A stretch of DNA of 64,000 nt from assembly GCF_014805625.2 (NCBI RefSeq), contig NW_023998432.1:1699276-1763275 (forward strand), in the 5' to 3' direction. How positions within the stretch are numbered: the stretch's first letter is position 1; the number at the start of each line of letters is the position of its first letter. Both the position numbers and the translations under genes were made by a program. The stretch comes from Glossina fuscipes. Its lineage: Eukaryota; Arthropoda; Insecta; Diptera; Glossinidae. Shown here piece by piece: positions 1 to 10,524 of this stretch. The notes beneath the pieces are model-generated. The model searched no databases, had not been told where the DNA came from, and worked only from the letters and a program-made list of their open reading frames with translations.

Positions 1-560
1 CTTAAGCAATTTTTATATGCGCTTTCTGTTAAGGCCTTGAGCCCTTTCAGCGATGCGGTCTTTATCTCCTTAATCATGGCAAAACTCCGTCCTTTCACGG
101 GTCTTTTCGGGTATGGTCACAGGAGCCCAAATCCGATGAATACAGTGGTTTAGGCTTGATAACTTTGTTGCTTTTTGGCTAAAAAATGAAGAACAAGTAA
201 TGACATGTGACCTGGCGGTGCAATATTCATGACTGATTGTTCCATAATTCCAAGTTTTTTTTTTGTGTTGCTGCACGTAAAGGGCGCAGACCTTTGAAGT
301 AATATTGAAAAAATCTTCTCTGCCTTCTGTGAACAGCTTGTACCAGTTGTAAACATTTCTTTTGCCCAAAGTAGATTCGCCAAATGCTACAGTCAACGTT
401 GTAAGTGGTTTGGAGCACTTGATTTAATTTTTTAGTTAGAATTTAATACAGATTCTTTTCGATAGCAAAAAATCGCAAAGCACACTAAAGCAGATCGCAC
501 TTTTATGTCTGTCAGAAACAAAATCGATATGCAAAATGGGTGATAATGTCAACATACGTG
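1..560 (-). pseudogene. Internally deleted mariner-type transposase relic
   Basis: Read on the minus strand from about 415, this gives the helix-turn-helix end of a mariner transposase (VYNWYKLFTEGRED), then jumps to the later part of the catalytic domain: LELWNNQS, the degraded box for HHDNAPAHTS (here PPGHMSLLVLHFLAKK), and the region before the third aspartate (YSSDLGSCDH). The pieces are in different frames, with stops between them, and most of the central domain is missing. The window begins inside the C-terminal part. Sequence upstream of the start (about 500-560) matches the relic at 18617-19000, so both belong to one family. It is a dead copy of a DD34D-type element related to SETMAR-like/irritans mariners; the subfamily is inferred from memory of motifs. 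Confidence 0.8.
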
Positions 561-572
561 GACGACAAGTGT

Positions 573-790
573 ACTGATTTTTGAATCAGATGAGATTCAA
601 TTTGCATATTGAATCATACGTTAATAAAGCCAAATGGACTCTGGGCTTTATTAAGAGTTGATCAAAAGAATTCTATAATCTTTATATAGACAAACAGTCA
701 TATACTGCTCTTATTCGAACAATTTTGGAAAACTTATCTGTTGTCTAGTCACCTGACTTTTTTTTTACTGTTTTGTGTTTGAAGATTTCA
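573..790 (+). pseudogene. Jockey-clade LINE reverse transcriptase fragment (thumb region)
   Basis: The plus strand reads NKAKWTLGFIKS, a stop, SKEFYNLYIDKQSYTALIRT, ILENLSVV, a stop, SPDF. This is the conserved stretch after the RT palm in jockey/CR1-type LINEs (usual form: KARSMLGFIKRWSKEF..PYVTKQLFTSLVRPILEYASVVW). The same segment appears, equally degraded, near 62900 in the larger LINE at the right edge. Only about 70 codons remain, with two internal stops, and it sits between a mariner relic and an I-clade LINE on the other strand. It is a short dead fragment with no visible boundaries. Confidence 0.72.
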
Positions 791-1218
791 CCTTACGGAA
801 ATAGGCGTGTATTGTGTTGCTAGAGATGGTCCTTACAATTAAATTGACTAAAGGTATAAAATCTTCCACGTTTTTATCTTGGAGAATTTCATTTAATGTC
901 CCTAGTCGATTTACGGGAACCAACTTACTTGTCACACTACCGTACATATTATCTTTTTAGGGTGCTTTGTATAAGGTATAATACTAATCTTTAGTCTTTG
1001 GTCCGTCCATACATTCCATAGATGTTATCAAGGGTGGTCTTTTACGTATACGTCACTAACATCTACTCTGTAATTTGATTTGACTCAGTTTAAAGTTCAG
1101 CTGATTTTTATTTATTCGTTAGATTTATGAATGCCATTTTAACGCTTATAACGCTTTTTTCCGTTTACTGAACTATTTCTAATAAAATAAGGTTACTGTA
1201 CTGGAATCGGTATAATTC
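791..1218. other. No recognised gene
   Basis: This stretch holds one 60-codon open frame on the minus strand (947-765) that matches no family I recognise. Its position next to LINE debris suggests old transposon sequence. I see no splice sites or regulatory motif that I would defend. Confidence 0.4.
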
Positions 1219-2035
1219 TTCTGTTATTATTATTATTATTATAATTTTAGACTAATGAAAAAAGACATTGAGCACTAGCAACACAGGCTATCGGCTTTAA
1301 TTTATATAAATGTACAGTAGATATTGAGCCTAGGAGTTTTAATAAAGTAATGTATTGAATTGATATTCTGTTCGGAAGCTGATTTTAGAATGTCCAAAGG
1401 GTTAATCGCTCCAAATGCAATATTTTTAACCAAGGAAAAGTTAAGGCAGTCGTAGAGAAAGTGCTTTATAATGAGAATTTGTCCACAACTGGGTAGGAAG
1501 ACTTCCTCAAGATCCATTGGTGAGTTGCAATTGTATGCCCAAGGCGAATTCTCGAAAATGCTTAGAAACAATAGTCAATTGCAGATGGTGACTTTGGATA
1601 ATAATAATCCCTCTCACGTCATCTCCGAGAATAGATTTGTTTGAATTAAGAAGCTTGCGAACTATTTTGTCTTTTAACCGAAAAAGTCTATTTTCTAAAG
1701 TTGGGAGACCAGTTTCAATTATAATATTAGTTATGGGCGTCGTCCGAAAAGCATAACAACTTAGTCTGTGGGAGAGAAGCATAGTCAATCTTGCTTAAAA
1801 CAAGCATTTTGGTGAGATAAGCAATAGTGTTAATATGCGCATGGCTTCTCCAAACAACTTACTTCATGAAATTCACCCTTGTTAAAATAGAATTTTTTAA
1901 CTGAAGACAATGTGCTTTCCAACGATAATTGTTGGAAAACGTGAGCCCGAGAAAATGGAGCGTCTGCACGTTTAGTACTCTTAAGTCGTTAATATGCGTC
2001 AGTAGATTTCCTGCATCGCACATTCGTATTCGATA
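1219..2035 (-). mobile_element. I-clade LINE, 5'-truncated 3' end with (TAA)n tail
   Basis: On the minus strand the order is: RT thumb segment HFLGLTFSNNYRWKAHC (about 1955-1900); a segment resembling SKIDYGLPIYG followed by ALGAFRTSP (here CYAFRTTPITNIIIETGLPT, about 1760-1700); and a C-terminal tail ending HFLYDCLNFS..NPLDILKSASEQN (to 1302). Then comes a short 3' UTR ending in a TAA repeat at about 1241-1219. A TAA-repeat 3' end is characteristic of Drosophila I factor and relatives. Frames shift several times and stops are present. The RNase H domain expected between RT and the tail is not visible, which suggests an internal deletion. It abuts the 3' part of the gypsy element at about 2036. 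Confidence 0.75.
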
Positions 2036-2039
2036 GACC

Positions 2040-3269
2040 ATGTCATTTAGCCTTGTTATGATTTTGTACTTGGGGACTTGGGGACTTGTACGGACCCTCT
2101 CGGTTACATCGCAGTTTTGGTGACATTTTTTACGTAAAGCATTTTACAGTAACACTAAATCTTCTTCCTTAAATTCATCAGCGTTAGCCCTCAGATTGTT
2201 TCTTGCTTTCATCCTGTCACTTACGACTTGCGTTCTATTTCGAACATGTCGGCGCATCTTATCCAATATCAGCAATATCTAGCAACATAATCGCTGTCGG
2301 TCCTTTGGACATTAGGGGGTGTTCCGAATTTTAAGTCTGCGGGTAGCCTGAGATTAGACCCGAACAAAATTTGCGCCGCGTAGAGCAATGATGTTGTGCA
2401 CTCCTGACCCCTATGCCATTAAAAAGATTGGTATGTGTTCGTCCCAGTTCTGCGGATTGTCGTCGATCACTTTTCGCAGATATTCTTGGAGCGTTTAATT
2501 AAACCTTTCGACCATTCCATCAGACTGAGGATGCAACGGAGTCGTTCTAGTTTTGTTAATGCCAAACATTTGGCAAACCTCTTGAAAGATCGAAGATGAA
2601 AAGTTTCTACCTTGATCTGAATGCAGCTCGATGGGTGTTCCAAACAGCGTAAGCCAATTATTGACGAATACTTTGACTAGTGTCTTTCTTTCTTGGTTAA
2701 CTATGGGGTCACTTCTGACCCTTTTCTGAAGTAATGAATGACTACCAGTTCATATTTATTTCCTCCATTGCTGGCTGGAAATGAACCAGCAATATTCATT
2801 GCGATCCTTGCGAAAGGTGCTCCAACGTTATATAGCTGCAAATGCCCTCGCGGCTTACCTTCCTTGATGCCTACACAACAGAAATTTTCCTTGATCTTCT
2901 CCATGGTTTTTGTGATGCTGAGATGCCCTCCGCTTGTTCCGTTGTGGAATTCCCTTATAATATCCCTAGTTCTCGCTTGTAGAACCACCAGTAATTTCTT
3001 AGTCTATGAAGCATCCTTATTATGCTATATGCGCCACAAGTATCCATTTTCAACGATGAGGCTCTGCCACACTTTGTAATCTCTTTCCAGGTGGGACGTT
3101 CCTCCTTTTCTAAGGCCTTTAATATTGCCTTTAAATCTTCGTTGACCATTTGGGCACTGCGCCTGTCTTCCTTCAAAAAGCTTCCGTTGGGCTCCACAAT
3201 AGTCCGGCAGACGACGATACCTCCTTAATTCTCGTTTTTTACACAGTGTTTGCAGTGCGGGTCGCATGG
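2040..3269 (-). pseudogene. Gypsy integrase (pol C-terminal part)
   Basis: The linker after RNase H reads EERPTWKEITKCG (about 3100). The HH half of the zinc finger follows (FHNGTSGGHLSITKTM, about 2945), but the CxxC half is missing: the text runs from NFCCVGIKEG straight to KPRGHLQLYNVGAPF. In the catalytic core the first acidic residue is changed (MNIAGSFP where MDIAGPFP is usual), the second is present (ELHSDQGRNF, about 2620) and the glutamate is present (HPQSDGMVERFN, about 2500) but followed directly by a stop. The tail contains a GPY/F-like end (YKIITRLNDMVYRI, about 2040-2070). With one catalytic acid and the CxxC lost and several stops, this integrase is dead. Confidence 0.85.
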
Positions 3270-4485
3270 TCATCTGGACATAGCATCCGCATTGCCATGC
3301 GATTTGCCGCTCCGGTGGGAAATTGAGAATTGGTAGGTTCGCAGTTTTTCGATCCACCTGGTCAATTGTCCTTTTGGATCTTTAAAGTTGAGTATCCATC
3401 GCAGAGCAGCATAGTCCGTCCTTAGGTGGAATTGTTGCCGATACAGATATTTGTGGAAATGCTTGACAGATGGCGTTATTGCCAGCAGTTCCCGTCGCAT
3501 AACACAATAATTCCTCTCAGATTTGGATAGGCGCTTGCTGTAATGAGCTATTACCTTTTCTTTACCATGAATTTGCTGGGAGAGCACACTGCCCAAGCCT
3601 TCTGCGCTTGCATCGGTATCTAGTATAAATTTTTCCCCTGGTACTGGATAAGGTAAAATGGGTGCTGCGCATAACATCTCTTTCAACTGCGTGAACGCGT
3701 GCTTTTGAGACATCCCCCATATGAAGGGCCCATTTTTCTTCGTAAGATCATGCATCCACTAGCAACTGTGGCAAACCCTGGGACGAATCTGCGGCAGTAT
3801 GTACAAAGTCTTAGGAAACTTCGCACTTCATGCAAATTGTTTAGTTGTGGCCATTCTCGTACTGCTCTGATTTTCTCTTCATCCGTGTGAATTCCAGTCG
3901 TGTAGACCTTGCGTCCAAGATATGTCACTTCCTTTCCAAAGAACATACATTTTGCGCTACTCAATTTTAAACCTACAGCCTGTAATCGGTGAAAAACATT
4001 TGCAAATTTTTTAGGTGTTCCTTAAAATCTTTACCCATGACAATAATGTCATCCAAATATACCAGGCATATCTTCCACTGCAGCCCTTTTAGCACGCAGT
4101 CCATTAGGCGCTCAAATGTGGCAGGTGAATTGTATAATCCAAACGGCATTACAATAAACTGATATAAGCCGTCGCCAGCGGTACACGCGGTCTTTTCTTT
4201 GTCATGTTCGGCGACCTCCACCAGCCAGTACTCACGCTTCAAATCTAAGGTTGAGAACCATTACGAACCTGCCAATGTGTCTAAGGTGTCGTTGATCCTA
4301 GGCAAACGGTAGCTATCCTTCTTGGTCACTTCGTTCGACTTCCCATAATCCACACAAAATCTGGAAGACCCATCTTTTTTTTTAACAAGAACTACTGGCG
4401 TACAGCAAGGGCTATCCGATGGTTCGATAACTTTAAGCTCTTGCATATCTTGTTTAGCCCTAGCTCTTGGGTAGCTGTGGCCCAC
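3270..4485 (-). pseudogene. Gypsy reverse transcriptase and RNase H
   Basis: The RT fingers read SPCCTPVVLVKKKDGSSRFC (about 4420-4360). A stop follows LDTLAGS near 4261. The palm then has FSTLDLKREYWLVE (first catalytic Asp), VMPFGLYNSPATFERLMD, and the YLDDIIV box near 4050, so the catalytic triad is intact. After the thumb and connection (EVRSFLRLCTYCRRFVPGF, about 3820) the frame shifts into RNase H: FILDTDASAEGLGSVLSQ (about 3620), MRRELLAI (about 3500) and LRTDYAALRWIL (about 3410). These supply the D, E and D expected of gypsy RNase H. About 400 codons are covered in three open pieces. Defects are one stop and at least one frameshift, so it is relatively young compared with the mariner relics nearby. 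Confidence 0.92.
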
Positions 4486-4587
4486 ACTATTGCCACGGAG
4501 TTTGGAGGGATCTTCTATTGTCGTTGTACTACAACTTGTAACACTTCGGCTTCCCTGTCGTATCCCACATTCAGCGGCAGAGTCACA

Positions 4588-4959
4588 TTAGCATTGTAAC
4601 ACTTGCCTTTTCATATCCAGTACGAAGCCATGTTTTCCCATAAAATCCATCCCCAATATCACCTCGTCCATTATATGTGCTACCAGAAATTCATGCTTCA
4701 TCGAAACATCGCTAATCGAAATGTTTCTCATAATTGTACTTTTAATAGCAGCCATCTCACCTGTTGCCGTTCGAACTAACGAGTCGAATTTTTCTTTGAA
4801 TATTGTCCTATTGATAATTGAATGAGAAGCATCAGTGTCCAGCGTGATGTTGTAGTTACAGCCCTGGATTTTCCCATCGATCGTTAGGCTGCTGTTACTT
4901 TTCTTTGTTTGAGTAATAATAATCCTAGGGCTACTAAATTTCTGAGTCAGCCGTTGCAC
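4588..4959 (-). pseudogene. Gypsy retropepsin-like protease with altered active site
   Basis: A 123-codon open piece lies between gag and RT. It contains LDTDASHSII (about 4838-4810), where the retropepsin motif normally reads LxDTGAS; the glycine after DT is an aspartate here. The second hallmark, an ILGMDFM segment near the C-terminus (about 4650), is present and matches the usual ILG(R/M)D(F/W)(L/M) box. Size and position fit a gypsy protease. Whether the substitution is simple decay or polymorphism cannot be judged from one copy. The piece continues toward RT with stops near 4500-4560. Confidence 0.82.
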
Positions 4960-5099
4960 TGCTGTGCTGATACTTTTTAGTTTAACGCCTGTTCGTTAGA
5001 TATTTTGCTAGCACCTTTACTAATATTCCGTGTAGGTGATATGCAGTCCGTTCTTTTGTGGTTTTGCTTATTTTCGCGCAGGATTTGTCGAAGCGCTGC

Positions 5100-5874
5100 G
5101 CAGACCACATCAAAATTATCGTTCTCGCTGGTAACTTCCATCCGTGTCACCATGCTTCATGCTTTACGTTCACAGCACACTAGCTGCTTCTTGTGTAAGC
5201 GCGAAGCCCAGCGTTTCCGTAAACGTTGTTTTGGGTGACGTCCATACAGCTTTTTTAAGTTCCGCATCACGAAATGCTTTAACAAAGGCGTCGATTTTTA
5301 ATCTTTCCAGCACGTCGTTGGGCACGCCGATATACGAGAGATTGGCCATGCGTTTGATTGCGATAGCGTAACGTTGGATCCTTTCGTTCAGCTTCTGGCA
5401 GCGCGAAGACAACTCTAGGTGGCTTACCTCCTATACATGTTTGCTGCCATATTTCCTTTCTAATGTGTCCATAACTGCAGCGAATTCCGTTCTTTTTTCT
5501 TCCGGGATTATGTGGGTAATTTCCGCTGCTGCTCCTCTCCAGGAGGTTATTAAAGCGACTGCTTTCTCGTCATCATTCCACATATTTTTTGTTGCAACAA
5601 CACCAAATTGTAGCTTGTATGCGTTGAAGTTAGTGCTGCCGTCAAATACGGGTGTTTTTACTTTGATAGAGTTGGCGGTTATGTCGTTAGTTTGTAGCTT
5701 AGCCACTTCTTTTTTTAAGGTTTTTATTTCATTTTTCACGGCGTCTGCACCTTCTTCCTGGGCATTTATTCTCGCATCCAAGTGGCTTATCGCATTATCA
5801 ATTTTTTCTTCCAGCACATTAATTTTGTCTTCGAATTTCTGGTATGTTTCGTGTAATGTGTTCGCAGGATGCAT
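5100..5874 (-). pseudogene. Gypsy gag-like polyprotein
   Basis: An open piece from 5874 to 5431 starts with a predicted coiled coil (EDKINVLEEKIDNAISHLDA, then KNEIKTLKKEVAKLQ). It continues into a capsid-like core (VKTPVFDGSTNFNAYKLQF, then DDEKAVALITSWRGAA and TLERKYG). After a break near 5430 the capsid C-terminal part follows in another frame (KLNERIQRYAIAIKRMANLS, then VLERLKIDAFVKAF, to about 5170). I see no CCHC zinc knuckle after it. The FDGSTNFNAYKLQF block is the common gag core of CsRn1/mag-like insect gypsy elements, where it usually reads F.G...W..F...F. Confidence 0.8.
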
Positions 5875-6276
5875 TGATTTTCCTGAATTTTCTCGTCAAT
5901 TTTTGATTTTATTTGTTACGTTTCTTGTTGCGTATTTGTTGTTGCATTTGTTGTTGCGTTCGTTGTTGCATTTGTTATAAAAACTGCATAACGTTTGGCA
6001 TACTTGCACCATCTTCGCCTTCTTCTTCGCTGTGTTTTCCCTCTGCTGTAGCTGCATTTTCTGTTCCTCCCAAGTTGTCGGCTTGCTCCCTTTCTTCGAT
6101 ATTATATTCGAATTCAAGTATGGACGAGTCCAGTACGTATATTTCTAACTGTTCGACCAGTCTTGGTTTTCATTCAGCTTTGCTACTGACTGTACGAAGG
6201 TTTCTTTTTCTCAGTTCCGGTTTGAGCTGATCCACTTTCAGTTCTTCTAATTTCACCATTTCTCTTGGTTTCCACA

Positions 6277-6294
6277 ATCTCAATTCTGACACCA
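6277..6294 (-). other. Putative tRNA primer binding site
   Basis: Two bases inside the 5' LTR edge, the minus strand reads TGGTGTCAGAATTGAGAT. A TGG start complementary to tRNA CCA, placed 0-3 bases after the LTR, is the normal primer site position. The tRNA species was not identified. Confidence 0.6.
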
Positions 6295-6296
6295 GT

Positions 6297-6605
6297 TGTT
6301 ACAAACTTCCCTTTTCTAAGATACAGTCCGTATCACTAGACCGTAGATATTTTGTTCAAGAGAAATACACTTCAAACCTCTTTTATTTACAATTATATTC
6401 CTTAACAGTAGGATCATTTTATTTCAATTATGTTCCTTAAATGTAGAATTATCCACAATTTGTTTTGGCGGTACCCTCAAATTCTATGTTCTTGCAGCTT
6501 CATGACGCGTCTGCGAATGTGCATTTGGTTTTTCCTTCTTTAGGGAATTTATTATCTGGGAAAATTACTTAGCTGGAATTAACTGGATTTGGGATTTTTG
6601 TAACA
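6297..6605 (-). repeat. 5' LTR of the gypsy element (309 bp)
   Basis: The block is bounded by the seven-base inverted termini TGTTACA (6297-6303) and TGTAACA (6599-6605), the TG...CA form expected of an LTR. On the minus strand an AATAAA signal lies inside GTAAATAAAAGAGG (about 6380). The LTR sits directly upstream of the primer binding site and gag. No matching LTR is visible near 2036, so target-site duplication cannot be tested. Confidence 0.78.
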
Positions 6606-7146
6606 ATATTTTGGTAGCAAATGACTCCAGGTTAATTCTGTGCCAAGTGATTCGCAACGGCATTCACATTACCATCCCCAACCGCAAAAAGAAAAAGACG
6701 GATATTAGCCGAAAAATTGTGATAGGGATTTGTCGGAACAGTTTAGAAGTTTCGTGCGAGATGTCGTACACTCTGCATGGGAATACGCCAACAAGGCAGT
6801 AAAAATACCACTTTTGAAAGGTCGGCCAGTCCATATAACATTCCTATCAATAAATTGGAACGTCCATATTTAATCCTTCCAAGTGACAGATAGCAAAAAA
6901 AATATGCTCATTATGACAGTTGAGATCATATCGTAGGAAGTTTGATATGACTCTTTAATAAATGTTTCTATCAGATTTTGCGACCGAAATATTTCATATC
7001 TAGAAAGCTATTATCTGTAAAGTGATTATCTATGTTAGCAGAAAACAAACTAGGCATGTTAAATCTGAATTCTTTATCTTCATTCTCGTGATTGCGATAG
7101 TTACAACTACATAACGCTAGAATACCCAGATGTACTATGCTGGAAG
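6606..7146. other. No recognised gene
   Basis: A 63-codon open frame at 6611-6802 (plus) is rich in Arg/Lys and Ile and begins at the LTR edge. It matches no family I know. A second, minus-strand 60-codon frame (7153-6971) is also unrecognised. Nothing else is supported. Confidence 0.35.
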
Positions 7147-7940
7147 GTTGCAAAAATGTTGGCTATTTTTCACTTGAAAAAAGCATTTATTGAGAAAACC
7201 CTCTGACAAAATGGCGATAGCATATCGAAAGAACGATAATGGTTTGGCAACGGTCCATCTACCGACTCATTTTCGCACTTCTTCACTGTCAAGCCGCGTG
7301 GCAGCCAAGCCACGCTTTACCGATCTGAACAAGTGGTAATCAGGAGGCGCCGTGTCTAGTGAGGTGCAATAAAAATATGTTCAATTGACGTCGGTAGATA
7401 TCCTCGGTAATAATTTTATTCCGTTTTGGCAGCTCGTAAAACACTAGACGTTGCTGATCCCATTAAATGCACAGCAAAATTTATTGGCCATGAATATCCC
7501 GCTTCGGTGCCGATGTGGATGGATCTCTTGAACAAGAGTTTTTGGGCTTAGGATTGCTGTAGTGGACCCAATTTTATGGGCAGTTGATGAATCAATTGCT
7601 AAATTATTCGAAAGTATTTTGAGAGTTTGAGCAGGAGTTTCGTCTTCTTAAATCTTGCAATTGATTGTTTTCGAACCTTTTTGCCCTCGCCAACACAACT
7701 TTCTGAAAATGTTTGATGGGCTACGGTAGCAGATTACTTCAAATCAAATAGCAAAAGTAATGAAAGTCAAAAATGCCATTTTGAGCTTTCCATGGATAAC
7801 TCAATAATACTAAATAGAAGACTGTAATTTATGCAGAGAAAGGTCAACTTCATCGAATTTAACAGTTGTGTGCATTGGTATTTCGCATTACTCTGTCATT
7901 TTTACCAATAGATGTCCCTAATAAAAATAGATACAAGCAC
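7147..7940 (-). mobile_element. Mellifera-type mariner, internally deleted (copy A)
   Basis: This is homologous to the mariner copies at 32352, 32797 and 37190. On the minus strand the left end (TGCTTGTATCTATTTTTATT, about 7938) is followed by the start region, the helix-turn-helix region (KSFRE-like debris near 7700), the segment with the HIGTEAG-like block (about 7530) and the C-terminal part ending near 7184 with TTTTTTCAAGTGAA. Internal deletions shorten it to about 0.8 kb from an expected 1.25 kb. Many stops and frame changes make it an old, dead copy that is more diverged than the pair at 32797 and 37190. Confidence 0.82.
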
Positions 7941-9419
7941 ATAATACATAATTTTCATGTAATGGAACTTCCGTTAGAGTTCTAAGAATTTTCTTAATTG
8001 CCTTTTTTTTTAATTTTTTTTTTATTTGGAGCACACAAGCTCCATAACCCCGTAGCTTTATACCATCAGATCAAATGAGCTTTATCATCATGTTGCAATG
8101 TAAAATATTATTATATAAACTCAATTTAAATGTTAATAGCGAGCACAATTTATTGAGTTTTAACTAGACTCGATCTAAATGGATTTCAAAATATTTCACA
8201 TATATCATGATTTACATATTTGCATATAGCAAATGACTGCGAGCCATTTTTCAAGTAAATAAACAAATAGATAACTGAAGAAACCTCAAAAAAGTTCCGA
8301 TAGTTTAGTGATTGCAATATATACTACTTTAAAATCCATGGTAAGTATTTATCAGAGTTATAAAACAAGATAATCAAGGAAAGATGCATCGACTGTTTTT
8401 TCTATAGGTTAGAAAAAATTGCGATTTTTGTGGCACCCATAATGAAATACTTACGGGGTCATATTTCGGACGGACTATATTTATTGGCTCTTAGTTAATA
8501 AAATGAATACAGAGTTTTCGAATACTTACTTGCCTCAGAAAAAAATTGAAAATAAATTTATTACTTTTTATATTTAATTTTTCTCTTTTTATCAATTTGT
8601 TATAGATTTTGTCTTTATTATTTTTATTACTGTTATTATTAAATTTAAATTGTTTTTGTTTTCGTTTTTTTTCATTTGTTTTTCTCATAATATACGTCAT
8701 TATTAATTTAAAATAAATATGAATAGATTATTTTAGATGTTTAGATGAATGTGTGTGCTTTTACTATCATACAATTACATATATATTCTGGTTATGTAGT
8801 GACTTCAACATAATAATATCGATTCAATTCAATTCACTCGGTATGCTTTTTGTTGTTTTTATGTTTTTTTTTTTCTATTTGTTTACAATTTGATTTGTTT
8901 GCCTAAGTATAAGCGTACAAGTGTGTGCCGGCTTTAGGTATGGATACAAATTAAGGTTTTACTGTGTTTTACTGTGTTTTCAATTTCTCTTAGTTTTATT
9001 GCATATTTGTTGCCGACGTAATGTTAAAGTATGTAGCAGCAGTTCGATAATATACGCTTTGATGCGGAATAATGAGTACTTTTTTTATTTTATTTTAATT
9101 TTGCTTTGTTTTTTATTTTTGTGAACAATATTAAATTACGGCAATAAAATTTTGAAACGATTGGTTATGCAACACGATGTTAATAATGTCTAAATAATCC
9201 ATCGGTATGTTGATTGTTTCATTATTTTTGCACTAAATAAGCTTCATAGCCAATTTAGTTACGTTTTCGTCTGACATTATCTAACAACATTTTTATATTT
9301 TAAAGCCGTAATCTGGATTTGGAATGGACTTGGAATAGGGTTAAAAATAACAATAGGTTTACAAGGTTTTAGAAGTTTTTATTCTGCATACAATACAAAA
9401 AATATCGTACTCTTCACCC
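7941..9419. other. AT-rich non-coding DNA
   Basis: Mostly A/T with poly-T runs. The small open frames at 8491-8700 and 8921-9124 are low-complexity (Asn/Lys- or Phe/Leu-rich) and have no family signal. It could be intron or intergenic DNA. Confidence 0.4.
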
Positions 9420-9830
9420 CATTCCATACATTTTATTTTATACCCATCACCAAAGAATGTGAAGTAAAAATTCTTGCAATGCTCACAAGGAGGCTTCAGA
9501 GACCCCACAAAGTGTGTTTATTCTTGATCAGCATCAAATTCTGAATCGATTTAAGTATATCCATCTGTACGAGCGTCCTTCTGTTTGTCTTTGTAATATC
9601 TGTTTTAATCATTCGCCTGGTCGCAGAAATGAAGGTATCAACTTCAAATTGGCAGAAATATTAAAAGTTCTTGTACACAAGTTGACCATGAAAATGGGCA
9701 AAATCCGTCAAAGGATCCTTACAGTGCTTACAGTGCTACGTAAACTAAGGACACTACTGTTTTTCAAAAGGAATAGAAAATTTGTGTTAAGAGGAATAGA
9801 AAATGTCTGTGTGGGCAGATAAATCTACAA
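9420..9830 (+). repeat. Dispersed repeat family B, copy 1
   Basis: It contains the shared core GATCAGCATCAAATTCTGAA, then TCGATTTAAG, a CTGT/CCGT-rich stretch (about 9565-9595), a GGTCGCAGAAATGAAGGTAT block and a CTGTTTTTCAAAAGGAATAG block. The same blocks in the same order occur at 9890-10395, 29150-29470, 41085-41445, 41880-42245 and 59750-60065. No transposase is encoded. It is probably a non-autonomous transposon. Confidence 0.72.
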
Positions 9831-9889
9831 ACATTTGTACGCGCATTTTATAGGCGATCCTGTATCACCTGTACCTGCGTGCCTAATAT

Positions 9890-10395
9890 GATTGTGTGTC
9901 AAAACTTCATTTCCTTTTCAATGCCTTTATAAGGCGCAAAAACAAGCTTCAAGGCTTCAAAGACTCCATGAAGTATATAAATCCTTGGTCAATTTGAAAT
10001 TTGAAATGCACTTAAAAATGTCCGTCTATTCATCTGGTCATCTGTCCATTTGCCAAAGTATGTAGTATCTGTGCTAAACTTTCCCCAGCTCGCAAAAATT
10101 AAGACATCGCCTATAAACTTGCAGAAGAATTTGGAAGTGATCTAAACCTTTCAAATGACACGCAACCAACACTGGTAACAGGTTCGCTTTTCGTGTTACT
10201 CACCAAGCACAGTGCATACACCATATAAATTTCCACTTTCATTTTGAAAAGAGATAAAATCAGGCGCGCCCGTCTGATATTATGGGGTATAAAAATGTAG
10301 TCCTCGTCCTTTTATTTTGTGTTTTTTGAGACAACGGTGATGGGCATAAAAGATTCGGTCACGACCATATATAATATTCTTACTTGTTTGTTATT
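9890..10395 (+). repeat. Dispersed repeat family B, copy 2 with a 3' terminus
   Basis: The core (TCCTTGGTCAATTTGAAATT, then GTCCGTCTATTCATCTG, then CTCGCAAAAATTAAGACATC) is followed by a tail reading CGGTGATGGGCATAAAAG, ATTCGGTCACGACC and TTCTTACTTGTTTG. The reverse-strand copy at 41085-41445 has the same tail, and the family A copy ending at 43575 closes with CTCTTACTTGTTTT. The tail therefore marks the element's end. Confidence 0.7.
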
Positions 10396-10518
10396 ATGAT
10401 CAGTTACTCAGAGACTGGTACACACTATATCTGTAAGCATGACGATAGCCAGGACAGATTATTGACAAGAAAGGATAGGGGAGAGAGGAAATTGTATTTG
10501 TAGTCGAGCGATTTGCAT

Positions 10519-10524
10519 TTTATT
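10519..10524 (-). terminator. Poly(A) signal overlapping the stop codon
   Basis: On the minus strand AATAAA lies inside TACAAATAAAATGC and overlaps the TAA stop of the orphan exon. If used, the 3' UTR would be only a few tens of bases long. Confidence 0.4.

Larger units (their letters stand above)
2036..6605 (-). mobile_element. Ty3/gypsy LTR retrotransposon, degraded, 3' LTR missing
   Basis: Reading on the minus strand from 6605 to about 2036, the order is LTR, primer binding site, gag, protease, reverse transcriptase, RNase H and integrase, which is the Ty3/gypsy order. The integrase signature GHLQLYNVGAPFARIAM resembles the CsRn1-like branch of insect gypsy elements (inference from motif memory). 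The element is broken by stops in gag, RT and integrase and by a deletion in the integrase zinc region. No second copy of the 309-bp LTR was seen at the 3' end; pol runs straight into an I-clade LINE fragment near 2036. It is therefore a truncated, non-mobile copy, but most catalytic motifs can still be read. Confidence 0.9.

Noticed and set aside
5441..5980. A 179-codon plus-strand frame, the longest on that strand
   Set aside because: It is the antisense shadow of the gypsy gag frame (5874-5431) and of a low-complexity stretch. The gag reading has recognisable structure.
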